DNA from: Psilocybe azurescens
Lineage: Eukaryota; Basidiomycota; Agaricomycetes; Agaricales; Agrocybaceae
Direction: 5' to 3'
DNA: 27,286 nt
Assembly (NCBI GenBank): GCA_023853785.1
Contig: JAJIRX010000422.1
Span: forward strand, 1-27,286
Below the pieces are notes generated by a model. That model was not told the origin of the DNA. It was given only the letters and a program-made list of their open reading frames with translations, and did not search any database. How positions within the stretch are numbered: the stretch's first letter is position 1; the number at the start of each line of letters is the position of its first letter. Below are positions 1 through 9,941 of this stretch, piece by piece. The translations under genes and the position numbers were made by a program.

Positions 1-2
1 AA

Positions 3-29
3 TATCGAGAACGAACGTTCGTCCCGATA
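3..29. repeat. Short inverted repeat (hairpin)
   Basis: A perfect 12-bp palindrome, ACGAACGTTCGT (11-22), sits inside a longer imperfect inverted repeat bounded by TATCG (3-7) and CGATA (25-29). It could form a small cruciform or mark an element terminus. No partner or function can be seen. Confidence 0.4.
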
Positions 30-611
30 ACCTTGGAGCAACATGAAAATTAGTTAAGGCTCACACCTCCGAAAAATTGGACGGCGAAGCTGTACGCATC
101 GTACACGATCCGACTAAAATCAAACTTTTATTTTGTCTACATCCCAAACCAGGACTCAAGCCAGCCACGACAATATCCCATGAAACATTGACAACGTGGA
201 AAGAATATGAGAACGTGAAAAGCATGAGAGAAGAAGTCAAGATGTTAAATTTCTGTCCCTGGTATTGTTTATTCTACGTATCTCTGCATACGGTATACTT
301 ACTATTCACATCCTTCAAACCGCTCGTGTCAGTTGAATAGTTATATAAAATCACCGTACTTTAACCTGGTGTAATTGAGCCCTGTCGGTACTGACATTCC
401 CTTGGTCAGGTCCTACAATGACGTCCCTCACCCTTCTTTCCACTCCTCCTCTTCTTGCCCACCGCCCTTGCGAAACCCGCCTCCAACTGCAGCACCTACC
501 TTTGATGGAGCCACTGCCGCTGCCGCCCTGGCCGCCCTGGGCCGCCCACCGTCCAGTTTGCGAGGTCCCCGCTCCTTGCCCGACCCCCATCTCCCTGCTG
601 GCACCGACACT

Positions 612-1908
612 ATGCCCGAAATTGAGCACATCGTTCTGGTGATGTATGAGAACCACTCATACGACAGTATATTCGGCCTTCTCGGGCACGGGGACGGCCT
701 GCCTATCCGCAATGGCATTGTCACTGCATCGAACCCCATATTCCAACGGGAGCGTGCAGCACTCATTTGAAATGCCGAATACGTGCCAGAGCGGGCATAT
801 CTCACAGGAGTGGAACGTGTCGCATGTGGCATTTAATGGGAGTATGGATGGCTTCGTGCGCGACATTATTTCGCCCGAGTCAATGGGGTATTTCACGGAG
901 AGGCATTTGCCGTTCACGATGGATTTGGCGAACCACTTCCCCATTGCTGATAGATGGTTTTGCTCGGTTATGGGACAGACTTGGCCAAATCGCATGTATC
1001 TGTACGTAGTATTCCACCCTATTAGTGTTGCAATAGAGGTTGGGAACTGACTTATCAATGATGCCAGAATCGCTGGAACAAGCATGGGGATTGTCAATAC
1101 AAATCAAAATATCACTGGCCTGGTCCCCCGCTGGAACAATCTTCAATACTTTCGACCGCTTCAACATCAGTTGGACCGACTACCTTTCCCCAGGCGCATT
1201 CCCGTTAGGCGCTACCCCGAACTCTTCACCATCAGCGACAATGAAACCGTCACCTTGAACCACGCCACTCTCGACGACTTCTTCGCCGGCCTCGCATCCG
1301 GAACTCTACCACAGTTCTCTTTCTTTGAGCAGAGCGGCGTAACGCAAAGTGAAGAACCACCACAGAACGTCGTTGTAGGCGAAGGTCTGCTCGCCTCGGC
1401 GCTCAACGCACTGGGTGAATCCCCGCTGTGGAACAAAACAGCACTCATCTTCGTCTATGACGAGCATGGAGGATATTACGACCATGTTCCGCCCCCTGTC
1501 GCTCTGGCACCGGACAATATCACACCGGTAGTACCTGCAGGCGAATTTATATTTGATGGCTATCATAGGTACGGATTCAGAGTTCCAGCGCTGATGGTGT
1601 CACCGTATGCTAAGCCTGGGCGGTATGTGTCGCATGTTTTGCATGACCATACATCTGTGCTGGCGTTTTTACAGCGCAAGTGGAATTTGCCGGCATTGAC
1701 ATGGCGCGATGCAAATGCAAATGATATGACGGATTTCTTGGATATGGTGGCGATGGCGCAGAAAAGACCGACTTTTCCTGTGTTCCCAAAGTTGAAGCCC
1801 GCGGGGAATACAACTGCAAACTTGGAGTGTAGTACTACGGGCCCAGGGGTTATTCCGCCAGTGGGAAGTGTGACTGAGCCAGGTGGGAGGATCAGAAAGA
1901 GAGAGTAA
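612..1908 (+). CDS. Phosphoesterase family protein (acid phosphatase / phospholipase C superfamily), frameshifted
   Basis: The product is expected to be a metal-dependent phosphoesterase (PF04185-type) that hydrolyses phosphate monoesters or phosphodiesters. The ATG at 612 begins MPEIEHIVLVMYENHSYD, the family's N-terminal metal-site motif. TCQSGHISQEW, QTWPNRMYL-IAGTS, DEHGGYYDHVPPP and HDHTSVLAFLQRKWNLPA follow in the usual order, and the stop is TAA at 1906-1908. One intron at 1002-1067 (GTACGT...CCAG, branch CTGAC) joins MYL to IAGTS. Reading the whole family requires three frame changes: at a C4 run (734-737, one base too many), at a C5 run (1125-1129, one too many) and near a C4 run (1188-1191, one too few). 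No in-frame stop interrupts the intended frame, and about 410 aa fits fungal members. I infer homopolymer sequence errors, though a young pseudogene is possible. No signal peptide is evident from this start; an upstream start in the same frame is open but lacks homology. Confidence 0.88.
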
Positions 1909-2629
1909 AATGAACTAGTGGTGGTTGATTTCGTCTTTCGATGCCCAATGTAGTATAGCTGAATATTAAATACAAGACGGCCTCGCTCCGCTTCGGCAAA
2001 TGTAGTGATATTATGACAGTGATACTGGTTAGTAAATTACATTACTCCGCGTGCAGGGTAGTTGATTTGAGGCATCATCTCTGATAAATCGGTCAGTCAG
2101 TTTGAGAGCAGTAGAAAGGCATGTTCAGACAGGTGGATATCATAAGTCGGGATAATAATCAGTAATATTTCACTCTCAGTAGCGCAAATGAATGTGAAAG
2201 AAAAATATGTATGGCCGCGTGAATGCATATTGCATGGAAGAGAATCTGACAAACACTCGAGTGGCCGTACTAGCGTTGCCTGCTTTGGTCCTGAGCTGAG
2301 GCATGAACCTGACTAGCGTCGGATTCAAATTTCGAAAAAATGAGAACCGAACGTACAAGGTTCAGCTCTGGGTGAGCCTGAAACGAACTAATGGACTGAA
2401 TGTCATAAATCCCTTAATTTGTGGACATAACGCTCAATTTTTAATATTATAGCAGAGTGGGCGAAGGTCAAATAGAACTTACTTTTCCGACTCGTCAAGG
2501 GCACACCATCAACGATGTCCTCGGCGCTATAGCCGTGTGATTTCTCACATCGGCTTTTCATGATACGCCTTGAAAATTGGGAGAATGAATTTGAGCTTAG
2601 ACATTTTTTAATAGCCATGATTTGACGCG
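1909..2629. other. Intergenic region, no gene seen
   Basis: This holds the 3' flank of the phosphoesterase gene and about 700 bp with only short, motif-free open frames. No RNA gene, transposon end or long repeat was recognised. Confidence 0.5.
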
Positions 2630-3750
2630 CACAGTATGTCGCAGTCCGTGTTGAATCCGACGATGAATGCAGTCTGTGTCGATGAAAGATCGCTGACTGA
2701 GTGCAATCACATGACACTTTTTGTCTCTGCTTGGGAGGAGGTTTTGCTCGGTTGTGTGCTTTGTCGAAAACGGTAGCCGTGGATTGAAACAACATCAACG
2801 AGTGCCGACTTGATTGGAATTATCTGAACTTAGATGCACGCGAGGCTGCATTGGGGATCTTGTCGATGGGGCATCTGGCTGCGTCGTCGTCCAGCTCGCA
2901 TTATCAGCAACGGGGGCGCGAGGCGAAGCACCGCCGCAAGCAGTTCCCGGACGTCGATAGGAAGCACCGCCGCCCGTCGGCTGTGTAGCACATCCCGCTC
3001 GTGGGGCGCACAGTCACAGTCCCTTCGCCGACTCTGGGCCTCACGGCGCAGGCCTCGGCCTCTCCAACGCCCACAATCACAATCACACCAACGCCAACAC
3101 GAGTAACGGTTCCATGAGCAGGGCAGGAGCGGGAGCAACGGCACCGAGGAAAAGCATATCGAGATCGATGAGCCGTGGAAGGACGCATATGTGCACATCA
3201 CGCAGGACATCATGCCGTCGGAAGAGACGCGCGCGAGCTGTGGCGGCAGGCGCAGCACTGGCGCGGGATCACCACTGTCCCTGCCTCTGCGTCGCCCTCT
3301 CCTCCTCCCTCTTCCCATCCACACCGCTCCTCCGCATCTTCCTCCTCCACCAAAATCACCCTCGTCCCGCCCTCCAGCGCATACAACCCCTGCTCCTGCG
3401 CAGCTCCCCAACCGCTCGCGGCGTGCTCCCGCCTTTATACGCGCTCCACACTGTGCGCCCTATCCAGGAAAACGGGATGATTGCGCCGTACCCCGCGATT
3501 ATTACGGGCTCAGCGTCGTATTTGAAGGATCCGCTGAATGGGTATGCGGGTTGAGAATCCCGTGCATTTACGTGCACTTTCTGAGTGGGGGGAGGTGTGT
3601 GTGAGGGCGGTAGGAGTGAGGGCGTTGCAAGGAAGGAAATGGAAATGAGAGGAAGGAGGAGGAGGAGGAGGCTCTCGACGCGCGGACGGGTGGGCGGGAA
3701 GCGCGCTTCATGTGCAGTGGGTGCCGGCCGAACGATCGTACGTACGCCTT
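2630..3750 (+). pseudogene. Truncated, inverted duplicate of the Set3-like gene (promoter plus 5' half)
   Basis: This stretch matches the complement of about 15890-18005, the promoter and first half of the minus-strand Set3-like gene. The copy at 2640-2820 corresponds to the parent promoter, so the duplication was made from DNA and not through mRNA. The parent start ATG (17806-17808) is CTG here (2824-2826), followed by the shared NLDAREAALG. After HYQ (about 2910) the copy jumps about 880 bp of parent sequence, deleting everything up to the GARRSTGAS-coding stretch, which includes the whole PHD finger. A second deletion of about 100 bp lies near 2990. The EIDEPWKDAYVHIT equivalent is at about 3158-3200, MIAPYPAIITGSASYLKDPL at about 3475-3540 and EARFMCSGCRPN at about 3695-3735, in different frames. 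The match ends near 3750, before the end of the SET domain. With no start, no PHD and several frameshifts it should be non-functional as a protein. Confidence 0.88.
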
Positions 3751-3858
3751 GAGTCTGCATGATAACAGAATTAGATGCTGACTTTCTTGCCCTTTCCCGA
3801 GTCGTTCGCACCGTACTCCAGTCACCCCAACGGCACGTTGCGCATGAGGCGTTGATCT

Positions 3859-4160
3859 AGGTGCGCACTTCCCAGATCACGTTGGTCGTGTTCACGCGGG
3901 ATTGAAGGAAGGACTTGTCGAGCACGACGGACTCGACCCATTCGTCGGGTTGGAACTGTGCGGTGTGCGGTGTGCGTGTAAGTTGAGTAATTTTGCTTGT
4001 ATTAGACCTCGACCTGTGTTGACCTTAACCATTTCCTCCGTTTGTTCCAGGCTCACGCATGGGCACGAAGAATTACTGGCTGAACATAATGAGCACCCAG
4101 CTAACACATCCATCACTCTCGGTACGAGCGCTCAGGCGGTGGTATTGCGAGTATAGAGAG
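3859..4160. other. Possible gene fragment with intron-like signals on both strands
   Basis: On the plus strand, 3978-4050 looks like a normal basidiomycete intron (GTAAGT donor, CTTAACC branch-like site, T-rich tract, TTCCAG acceptor). Its flanks do not splice into a recognisable protein. On the minus strand a protein-like C-terminus, FQPDEWVESVVLDKSFLQSR and on through NVIWEVRT to a TAG at 3859-3861, can be joined across a GTGAGC...CACAG intron to an upstream exon near 4056-4116. I do not recognise either product. It may be the remnant of a small gene or an unspliced non-coding transcript. Confidence 0.25.
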
Positions 4161-6322
4161 GCGACATGTTCTGTAGACATATGTCACGGGCGTAAATGCA
4201 TATGTTTATTTTCCCTATCCATTTCCTCCGTCCAGTCGCAGAGCCTTGGCAGAGTCCAAACTCTTGAAGTTGTAGACTAGTGTAGACTACATGAATGCTC
4301 TCCCAGTGAAGCGTCCTGGATATCGAGTTGTTACTATAGTTTCAACGGAAGAACTCTTTATGACTCCGATCCTGACTCAGAGAAAACGAATCGCAGTGTG
4401 GGACGTACTGGATTACGGTAAAGCCTTCCAGACGATCTGGCAATGATTCCTCCTATCCCAATCATCCAGATCGGCTGGGTCGAGACTATCATATTCTCCT
4501 TGTTTTTTACTTTTTGTCATTGACCATTGACCATTTTCATGCAATTACTAGATGTGAATTGGACCCGGAGCCGTAAGAAAACCTTAGACTTGTGACAGAT
4601 CCTTGTATGAGTGCAAACCCTCGATACCGAGGATAAGATAACTGAGCTTCCTTGTTAGACAGAGAGGAGGACAAATATCCTCAGCTAAACACTCGGATAT
4701 TTGTACGTGAGTTAGTCCAGATGTGAATCAAGTGATCTGTGGGTACAGATTACTTGTGGTGCCTGGGCTTGCCCAGGCTCCTTCATTTTGGATCGAAGGT
4801 GTGATCGGTGTGACTATGCACGTGATTCGAACGCGTTGAGGACGCGAGAGGTTCGAACATGATGAGCGCCGATCACGTTGGTCCTGATGGGACCCGGAGT
4901 GCATATGAATTGGGCGAGTCTCAGCCCAATTCTGGTGATCCGAAAACTTTCAGGAAAGCCTCTGAAAGCGAAGGAGAACTGGGTAAGTCCAGAGCAACTG
5001 GTGAACAGGATTGTGGCCAATCTGAGCCAGATCCAACCTGCTACACCAGGTGCTGAAATGGGGATGGTGGGAGGGTCAAAAAAGGTTTCTCGGATGAGAA
5101 AGAATTTTTCCCTTGCGAAATGGATCAGAATTTCGCGCAAGGGACACGCACTCCCTTGCCTTACATTAGCCAAATCCTTGCTGTTGTTTGTACCTCTTAT
5201 GTACAGACAACTATACAGTTTAACGCTTCTCTGATCCATTTGCTTGACGTTATCTTATCCGGTTATGAGCGGCGCTTCGCTCTGCTCATCTGGGAATTTG
5301 GCATCCTCATATAAGGGCTAGTCACCAGTCTAAGAAAACCCGTGTTCCAACTGCAATGCTCTGCGACGACATTGGAGGAGGTTGGAGGTTGGCCGATAAC
5401 ACCTCGAGAGAAGCAAATGGTTTAACCATTTGTACTCCTGAAATTTCGTTTGTCCAGCGTCTAGGAGCGTCTAGGCCTCTCTATCCACCTCCGTCCGCCT
5501 CTCTACTCCTCTCTACTCCTCCATAACGTCAAAAACGATACCTTGGCATGATCTCGGTAATTTCATTATCGTTTCTAGGCACTGACCTCGGCCACCGGGA
5601 GCAATCACAATGCCATGTGGATGTCGCCAACAAGGTCATTAAAATAGCATACTACTCCAAACTCCCAAGCTACTGAGGAGTTCACTGTAAATGCGGTATT
5701 GCGTCTGGAAGTAGCTACTCCCAGAAAGCTTCACTATTATGGGGTCCACGTCTATTAGGAGCTAATGAAGTATTCGACCATTGCCGGCAATTACCGGAGA
5801 TACGACTTTTATCCACTCCGCACATCCAAGAAAACCCGCGACGACGTACTTTTGCTTGGCTTGTCAGTCGAACAAAGGTCGGACTGTCCAGAATGCACTT
5901 GGTCAATTTTAACAGTCATCTCAAGTAGTTCTTGCATGTTGCCGTATGTACTATCAGTAATTGGGGGTAATGGTTCATATGTTTGTGTAAGTGAACCAAT
6001 AAATGCTGCAAATTAATTGACATTTGAAATCGCCTTTGTGGCAGAGCAATCAAGAAGAGGAACCGATCAATGTGATTTTGATCTAGTTCTAAATTTCAGT
6101 CCCCAGTCCCGACTTTCGGGTGCACAAGGACGAAATAGTCCCCGTACAGCTACATATTAACAAGGCTTTAGGGGCTATTAAGTACCCCTCACGATCGCCG
6201 ATTGCTTTTCAGTAAATTCTAGATGATGTTCAAATACAAGTCGTCTGAGAATAGTCCTTCGGCGTTCCCTCACATTCCATTCTGTCCATTAACCAGATTC
6301 GTTCTGGAGGGTGTCAGCAGCG
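4161..6322. other. Intergenic region, no supported gene
   Basis: Several open frames of 60-140 codons exist here (for example 4814-5239 minus and 4878-5234 plus) but they overlap each other on both strands and show no family motif. Two local features stand out: a perfect short hairpin at 4761-4778 and a pyrimidine-rich stretch at about 5455-5525 containing tandem CTCTCTACTC units. The last few hundred bases are presumably the promoter side of the gene starting at 6323. Confidence 0.5.
4761..4778. repeat. Perfect 8-bp stem hairpin
   Basis: GCCTGGGC, a TT loop and GCCCAGGC form a perfect 8-bp GC-rich stem. No U-tract or flanking gene end ties it to a known regulatory role. Confidence 0.5.
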
Positions 6323-8457
6323 ATGTCACTTGCACTTGGATCGCTTACACTAGGAAACTCAATAGGAGCGGGCTACCTCGGATGCGTAGGGTCTTCCATG
6401 TACGTTGTATCAGGCTCTCCAATCACTTACGACCAAATTCTAAAAATTTCAAAGCCTATATGGTATAACCCTCGTTCTGGCCTACCTGTACTATATCCAT
6501 TATCCACAAGACTGGAGGTTTCAGAAGATCTCTGTGCGCATTTCGCTTTTTATTTTGTTGGCTCACAACGGAATCCTGATCAAGACTCTGACCATCCAGG
6601 TGGGGAGTCTGGTGTACGAGTTTTGTGGGTCTGTTCTTCCATGCACAGCTCATATATATACCATCAGATTGTTGGATACGATCCATCTTGCAATGACAAC
6701 CCACGCGATATACTACTACGCGATTATACAATTCGGAAAGCCTTTGCTACACATTGTCTGGTATGTTCTCGAGCTTATGTTGAACCTCGACGACCACACT
6801 GGAATTAATGAATCATAATTATCACAGGAGCCTCAAGGCTCAAATCGTCTTGAATGTGATTTCATACTTTTATGGTGACATGGCCACTACTCATTCAACA
6901 TTTACCTCCGTGTATCTAGGTGATAATAGTGCTGGCTGTCCAAACGTGCGTACTTTTAGTCGTACTTCTGAAATCAACTTGGCTGAGATGAATTGAAACC
7001 GTCCAGCTTGTATGTTATCAGGGTCTGGAAGCGTACGTCAAATTGTAATGGACATATCTCAGACGTTTCTACTGACTGCTTTTTACAATTAGTTGGGAAC
7101 CATTTTTCACGCATCTGGCCCGTGGCCGTTGTAAGCTTTAAATATGTGTCTTTCTCATCGGAGGCTTACCCATTTTCATCAAGGTCGGTATTTTGGTTGG
7201 AGGATACGGTAAATTTAACGAAATGCTTCAAATGGACGTAAGACTCACGTGGATCTACAGTTGTCGGAATACGTCAGTTATATCACCTTCATCTCGGACA
7301 AGGTGCACTTAATTAACTGCTACTGCTCTGCAGTCATGGTCGTCTACTCGTAAGATCGACTTCGACTAGATCTGGACGCTTGGCTGACTGCTTCTCATAG
7401 GTGCCAAATGAAGACTTGGGTCGACATAAAAGCTATCGCCGTCAGTTTGATGATATGACCTTCTAATTAGTCTTTCTAACTTTGCTTTAGTGGGCTGTTC
7501 GAGCAACGTTTTCAACAGCCACGTCAATTGACGCGGTTCTTGCCGCCTCGATGAGTTACTACCTTTACAAGAGCAAAAATTCCTTTAGCAGGTAATAAAC
7601 ACTTTTTCACCCGTTAACCCTTACTCATTTCCATTTTTCTTCAAGTACGAATAATCGGATTGTCACCATTATTCGCTATGTTTTGATCTCTGGGTCCCTC
7701 ACATGGTATTTGCCGAACTTCACTATCGATATTTTTCAGACAGCTAATGATCTTATTCAGCGCAGCGTCAATGGCCTCCCTGTTCACCGTACGCTCTACA
7801 AATAAAATATATCCGATTCATACTGACTTCATGCCGTAAGTATATTGCAATGCCTGACAACTTAATTTTCTGGAGTGTCTCGTTCTTGGTCACCAAATGT
7901 AGGCAATTTTTTTGATGAGTCCCACTAAATCCTCAGAAAACTCACTTCTCTCTAGTCTATACTATTAGCTATATCGCCATGTACGTCATGCTTTCCGGGC
8001 TTTATTTGGAATGTTATTTATTCAGAACTTGTTACAGGTTAAATTCTCGTAAAACCTCCCAGTCTGGGGACTCTTCCTACAGCGTAGGTAGAATCATTAC
8101 AGGGCGTCCCGCTCCAGCGCATCATCTCGATGCTGCGGGTATTGATGCTGAAGAAGATAAAATAGGAGAAGTACGCCCAGAACATTATCGAGATTTTATT
8201 CTGACTTACGTTAGAACCACAAGGATTCTCTTGGACTTTCTTCCACTAGCTATCGAACGAAACTTGATCAGGAACTTTCTTCCGACCAAAAGATTCGCCA
8301 TCATACAAACGCGCAGCCTGAGGTCATCGGTGTAAGTGTTATCAGATTGCCTATTTCTCTTACGGCTCATACTGGAACTTGAAATATCCAGATTACAGTG
8401 CACCGAACAGAAGAGAGGAGATTTGACACTGCAGATGGTTCTTGGAGTCGAGCCTGA
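6323..8457 (+). CDS. DUF6534-type seven-transmembrane-like fungal membrane protein, 19 exons
   Basis: Multi-pass integral membrane protein of the basidiomycete DUF6534/DUF6533-type family, function unknown. I rebuilt 19 exons, all with GT-AG introns: 6323-6399, 6455-6533, 6600-6613, 6668-6760, 6828-6855, 6920-6945, 7007-7032, 7093-7130, 7184-7208, 7334-7349, 7401-7440, 7491-7591, 7646-7705, 7761-7788, 7841-7898, 7956-7980, 8038-8170, 8215-8331, 8392-8457. The sum is 1050 nt, 349 aa plus TGA, with every phase consistent. Family landmarks in order are LYGITLVLAYLYYIHYPQDW (about 27-46), LLDTIHLAM (about 58-66), RVWK, WAVRATFSTATSIDAVLAAS, RYVLISGSLT, AMPDN, then YTISYIAMLNSRK closing the membrane part. 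A polar C-terminal tail ends with ITVHRTEE (about 329-336). Two exons are only 14 and 16 nt. The intron at 7209-7333 (125 nt) is the longest and could hide a further micro-exon. The start is the first ATG before TM1. No frameshift is needed. Confidence 0.87.
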
Positions 8458-8733
8458 TCAATGTTTGGAACTCAAAAGACACGCAACATTTATTTACATT
8501 ATATCTATGAACGTAAAACATTATTTAACGTATTATTCATCTTTAAGGACGACAGATTGGTGAAACAAGCCTGCAGCTGCGCTAGTCTTCGCGGCATCGA
8601 CGACCCAGTAGACTGGATTACGAAACGATATAGTTCCGACCGAATTCTTCTCAAGATACTCAACAACTCTTGCATCTATCTGCGCATTGTCGGCTTCTGT
8701 TTCTCATAACAGTTTCTAAGGGACTGTGCATTT
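8458..8733. other. Short 3' flank, nothing recognised
   Basis: This lies between the membrane-protein gene and a weak minus-strand open frame. No motif is visible. Confidence 0.4.
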
Positions 8734-9249
8734 CTAGACTTCAGCATTCGGCGTGGGCATGGCCTCGTCTGCAACATTCGGTGCTTGCTGAAGAATGGAG
8801 GCAGCTTGAAATTTTGCTTCAGGTCCTCCCATGAAAGCACATAATGGTACAATCAGTACCCAAGGGATCGACCCCAAGTCTCTATTCTCATTCATCGATT
8901 CAACTTTTTGTGTCAGGATCCTCGACAACCTTTCACAGGGCTTCGATTCTCCCATTTGTCGATCCAAAATAAATAGAAGTAGATATTGAATGGGAGCGGC
9001 CCAAAGGACGAGTGAAAAAAAAAAAGGAATGGGCGGTTCGAAGACAGAAAAACGGCAAGAATGAAAAGGGAAAATCAAAACAGCGTCAACAGGAAAGGGG
9101 TAGAAATTCAGTGGCAAGAAACTCGGAAGAGCACTAGCACTACCCAAGACAATAGGCCACTGCACCGGTCGGAACAGGAACATGATGTCTCGCACTGAGT
9201 ACTCTGATACGATGCCCTCAAAAGGTTGGGAACTCTCAAATTTCCGCAT
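8734..9249 (-). CDS. Weak hypothetical open frame (171 aa)
   Basis: This uninterrupted frame has a hydrophobic, F/P-rich middle (about residues 25-95) and a charged C-terminal third containing QKVESMNENRD. I recognise no domain. It lies tail-on near the end of the Set3-like gene on the same strand, and part of the middle resembles pyrimidine-rich non-coding or intronic DNA. It could be chance, or an unspliced small gene. Confidence 0.25.
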   Translation of the reverse strand: MRKFESSQPFEGIVSEYSVRDIMFLFRPVQWPIVLGSASALPSFLPLNFYPFPVDAVLIFPFHSCRFSVFEPPIPFFFSLVLWAAPIQYLLLFILDRQMGESKPCERLSRILTQKVESMNENRDLGSIPWVLIVPLCAFMGGPEAKFQAASILQQAPNVADEAMPTPNAEV

Positions 9250-9941
9250 GACTGCTTCAGCCTTGAACTTGAACTTTGAATTGGGGGAGGGGGCCAGCCA
9301 GGGGCCCAGAATTCGACGTCTCGTCTCGTCTCAACTCCAATTTCAATTCTTGTGACGAGACCGGCCAAACCTTGCGGTCCCTAGTTCCTTGAATCCCAAC
9401 CCTCACGTCATGAGACGGCATTTCCATCAATCGCTTCAAGTCCAAGTCCAAGTCAGTTTAGTTCCCATCTTCGCCTCGTCTCTCATCTCGTAAAAAAAAG
9501 AATTCCATGTTGATTCTCACAGATAACGATAATACTAATAGTAATGGTATCTTTCCATCTCAATCTCATTCACAGAGATAAAAAAACGGTAAAGGAAAAG
9601 GAATAGAGGTACAAATTTGAAACGACGAAGTGTAATAACAGAGACATGAGGAGTGGGAAGTGGGAAGAAATGAATAAAGATAGATTCAAGGAGGTAAAAA
9701 CAGAGAGACGAGGAGAGGAGAAAAAACAGAGATGCGAAGAGAGTACAAAGAAAGCAGGAGCGGGACCAGAAAGAGATAAAACGAAAACGAAAACGAAAAT
9801 AAAAACGAAATGGGAAGAATCGAGGGCGGCGGCGCGCAAGGGAGCGAGTAAACCTCGAAATTCAAAAAATAAAAACAGAAAAAGAGTAAATACGATCGAA
9901 AAAAAAAAAGAGAAGAGAGAATACGAAAGAGCAAGTAACGC
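9250..9941. other. Purine/pyrimidine-skewed 3' flank of the Set3-like gene
   Basis: About 9580-9940 of the plus strand is almost entirely purine (A/G), so the transcript-sense strand of the neighbouring gene is C/U-rich. Open frames here are compositional. It is probably the 3' UTR and terminator side of the gene ending at 9942. Confidence 0.45.

Noticed and set aside
77..340. 87-codon open frame at the left edge
   Set aside because: It starts from TTG, has no family motif, and its composition matches surrounding non-coding DNA.
4814..5239. 141-codon minus-strand frame overlapping a 118-codon plus-strand frame
   Set aside because: Neither shows a recognisable domain or intron structure, and mutual overlap suggests chance. 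I also considered a retroelement gag fragment but saw no zinc knuckle or LTR.
7694..7739. Alternative intron with a GTCCCT donor in the membrane-protein gene
   Set aside because: The 7706-7760 intron has a better donor (GTATTT) and TTATTCAG acceptor, and gives the family's expected spacing between SGSLT and AMPDN.
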